NCBI GenBank assembly: GCA_035500275.1
Contig: DATJXI010000234.1
Coordinates: forward strand, 1-6,017
Length of the DNA stretch: 6,017 nucleotides
Source: Roseiarcus sp035500275
GTDB lineage: Bacteria > Pseudomonadota > Alphaproteobacteria > Rhizobiales > Beijerinckiaceae
Direction: 5' to 3'
Within the stretch, counting starts at the first letter, position 1. The number at the start of each line of letters is the position of its first letter. A model generated the notes under the pieces. The model was not told where the DNA came from. It did not search any database and saw nothing but the letters and a program-made list of their open reading frames with translations. The translations under genes and the position numbers were made by a program. Positions 5,599 through 6,017 of the stretch are shown here, piece after piece.

Positions 5599-6017
5599 TG
5601 AGCGCCGTGATCGACGCAGATTCCAAGCCGTTGCCGGTCGTCCTCAGAGTGGCGCGCGACGAGTTGCTCTCGTCTTGGCTTGCGCGGCACGCCCGGTTCT
5701 ACGGCGTCACGGGTCCGTTTTTCGCGAAGTGGCTTGGTCTTGGCGACATCAGGCTCTCGACGCTCGATCATCGCCTCAGCTTAGGACAGGTCGCTCGACT
5801 GGCGGACAAATTCCGTTGCGATCCGGTGGCGCTGATCAACATGACGCACATTGACACGTGTGACGGTCAGGTTTGCAATCTCATCAGCCGGGGCAGGGCC
5901 GCGCAAATCTGCTATCCCTGTGCGGATCGCTACGCTCAAGAAGACGCAGATGGCGCCGTTTCAAAGCATTGGAGCAAGGCGTGGCGCATCACTTGTCCTG
6001 TCTGCGGTCTCGCCTTT
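5598..6017 (+). CDS. tniQ: TniQ-family target-selection adaptor, copy 2 (cut by window end)
   Basis: The frame opens with ATG at 5598-5600, sharing one base with the preceding stop (TAATG), and stays open for 140 codons to the window edge. The N-terminal signature DELLSSWL lies at 21-28, exactly as in copy 1. CxxC pairs occur at C105/C108 and C133/C136, with W-x-x-x-W-R between, giving the same zinc-binding arrangement. Residues 12-84 align without gaps to copy 1 but only 26 of 73 are identical, so this is a diverged paralogue rather than a recent duplicate. GAGG about 10 bases upstream and the overlap indicate coupling to the second tniB, mirroring the first tniB-tniQ junction. The C-terminal half, which would show the full length and any extra target-binding domain, is outside the window. 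Confidence 0.92.
   Translation, partial: MSAVIDADSKPLPVVLRVARDELLSSWLARHARFYGVTGPFFAKWLGLGDIRLSTLDHRLSLGQVARLADKFRCDPVALINMTHIDTCDGQVCNLISRGRAAQICYPCADRYAQEDADGAVSKHWSKAWRITCPVCGLAF

Noticed and set aside
1..6017. CRISPR-associated transposon (array, Cas12k or Cascade genes)
   Set aside because: No repeat-spacer periodicity was seen in either gap and no Cas-like protein is encoded. The Tni proteins alone do not imply RNA guidance.

Overview
The window is GC-rich (about 60% by eye) with proteobacterial-style codon use and gene packing. An alphaproteobacterial host is a reasonable guess, but no gene here fixes the taxon. All convincing genes lie on the + strand. Most of the window is the core of a transposon of the Tn5053/Tn402 (Tni) branch of Tn7-like elements, whose transposition module is a DDE transposase (TniA/TnsB-like), an AAA+ ATPase (TniB/TnsC-like) and a zinc-binding target-selection adaptor (TniQ).

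Layout: 50-619 encodes a small DNA-binding protein with two XRE-type helix-turn-helix domains. 620-854 is a regulatory-looking gap with a 19-bp quasi-palindrome (694-712) and two related direct repeats (799-820 and 833-856) just before or over the start of tniA. 855-2540 is an intact tniA, 2549-3430 tniB and 3427-4311 tniQ; the last two overlap in an ATGA junction. 4312-4689 is a 378-bp gap with no convincing gene, a strong 9-bp hairpin, and a third copy of the nonamer AAGCGGCTT. 4690-5598 is a second, complete tniB core with an odd N-terminus. 5598-6017 is the first 140 codons of a second tniQ, cut by the window end.

The most notable feature is the second tniB-tniQ pair behind a complete tniA-tniB-tniQ set, with no second tniA visible. 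The two ATPases remain closely similar in their motor core (49 of 66 residues identical from Walker B to the PRW motif), whereas the two TniQ N-terminal regions are far more diverged (26 of 73 identical). This suggests one transposase served by two ATPase/adaptor modules, possibly for two target classes. That is an inference; a decaying remnant of a second element is the main alternative.

The nonamer AAGCGGCTT (an AAGC-N-GCTT dyad) occurs three times, each near the head of one of the three putative transcription units (HTH gene, tniABQ, tniB2Q2). The neighbouring HTH protein is a natural candidate to read it; alternatively it belongs to transposase-binding sites at an element end. No CRISPR array, Cas gene, TnsA, resolvase, cargo gene, tRNA or rRNA is visible.
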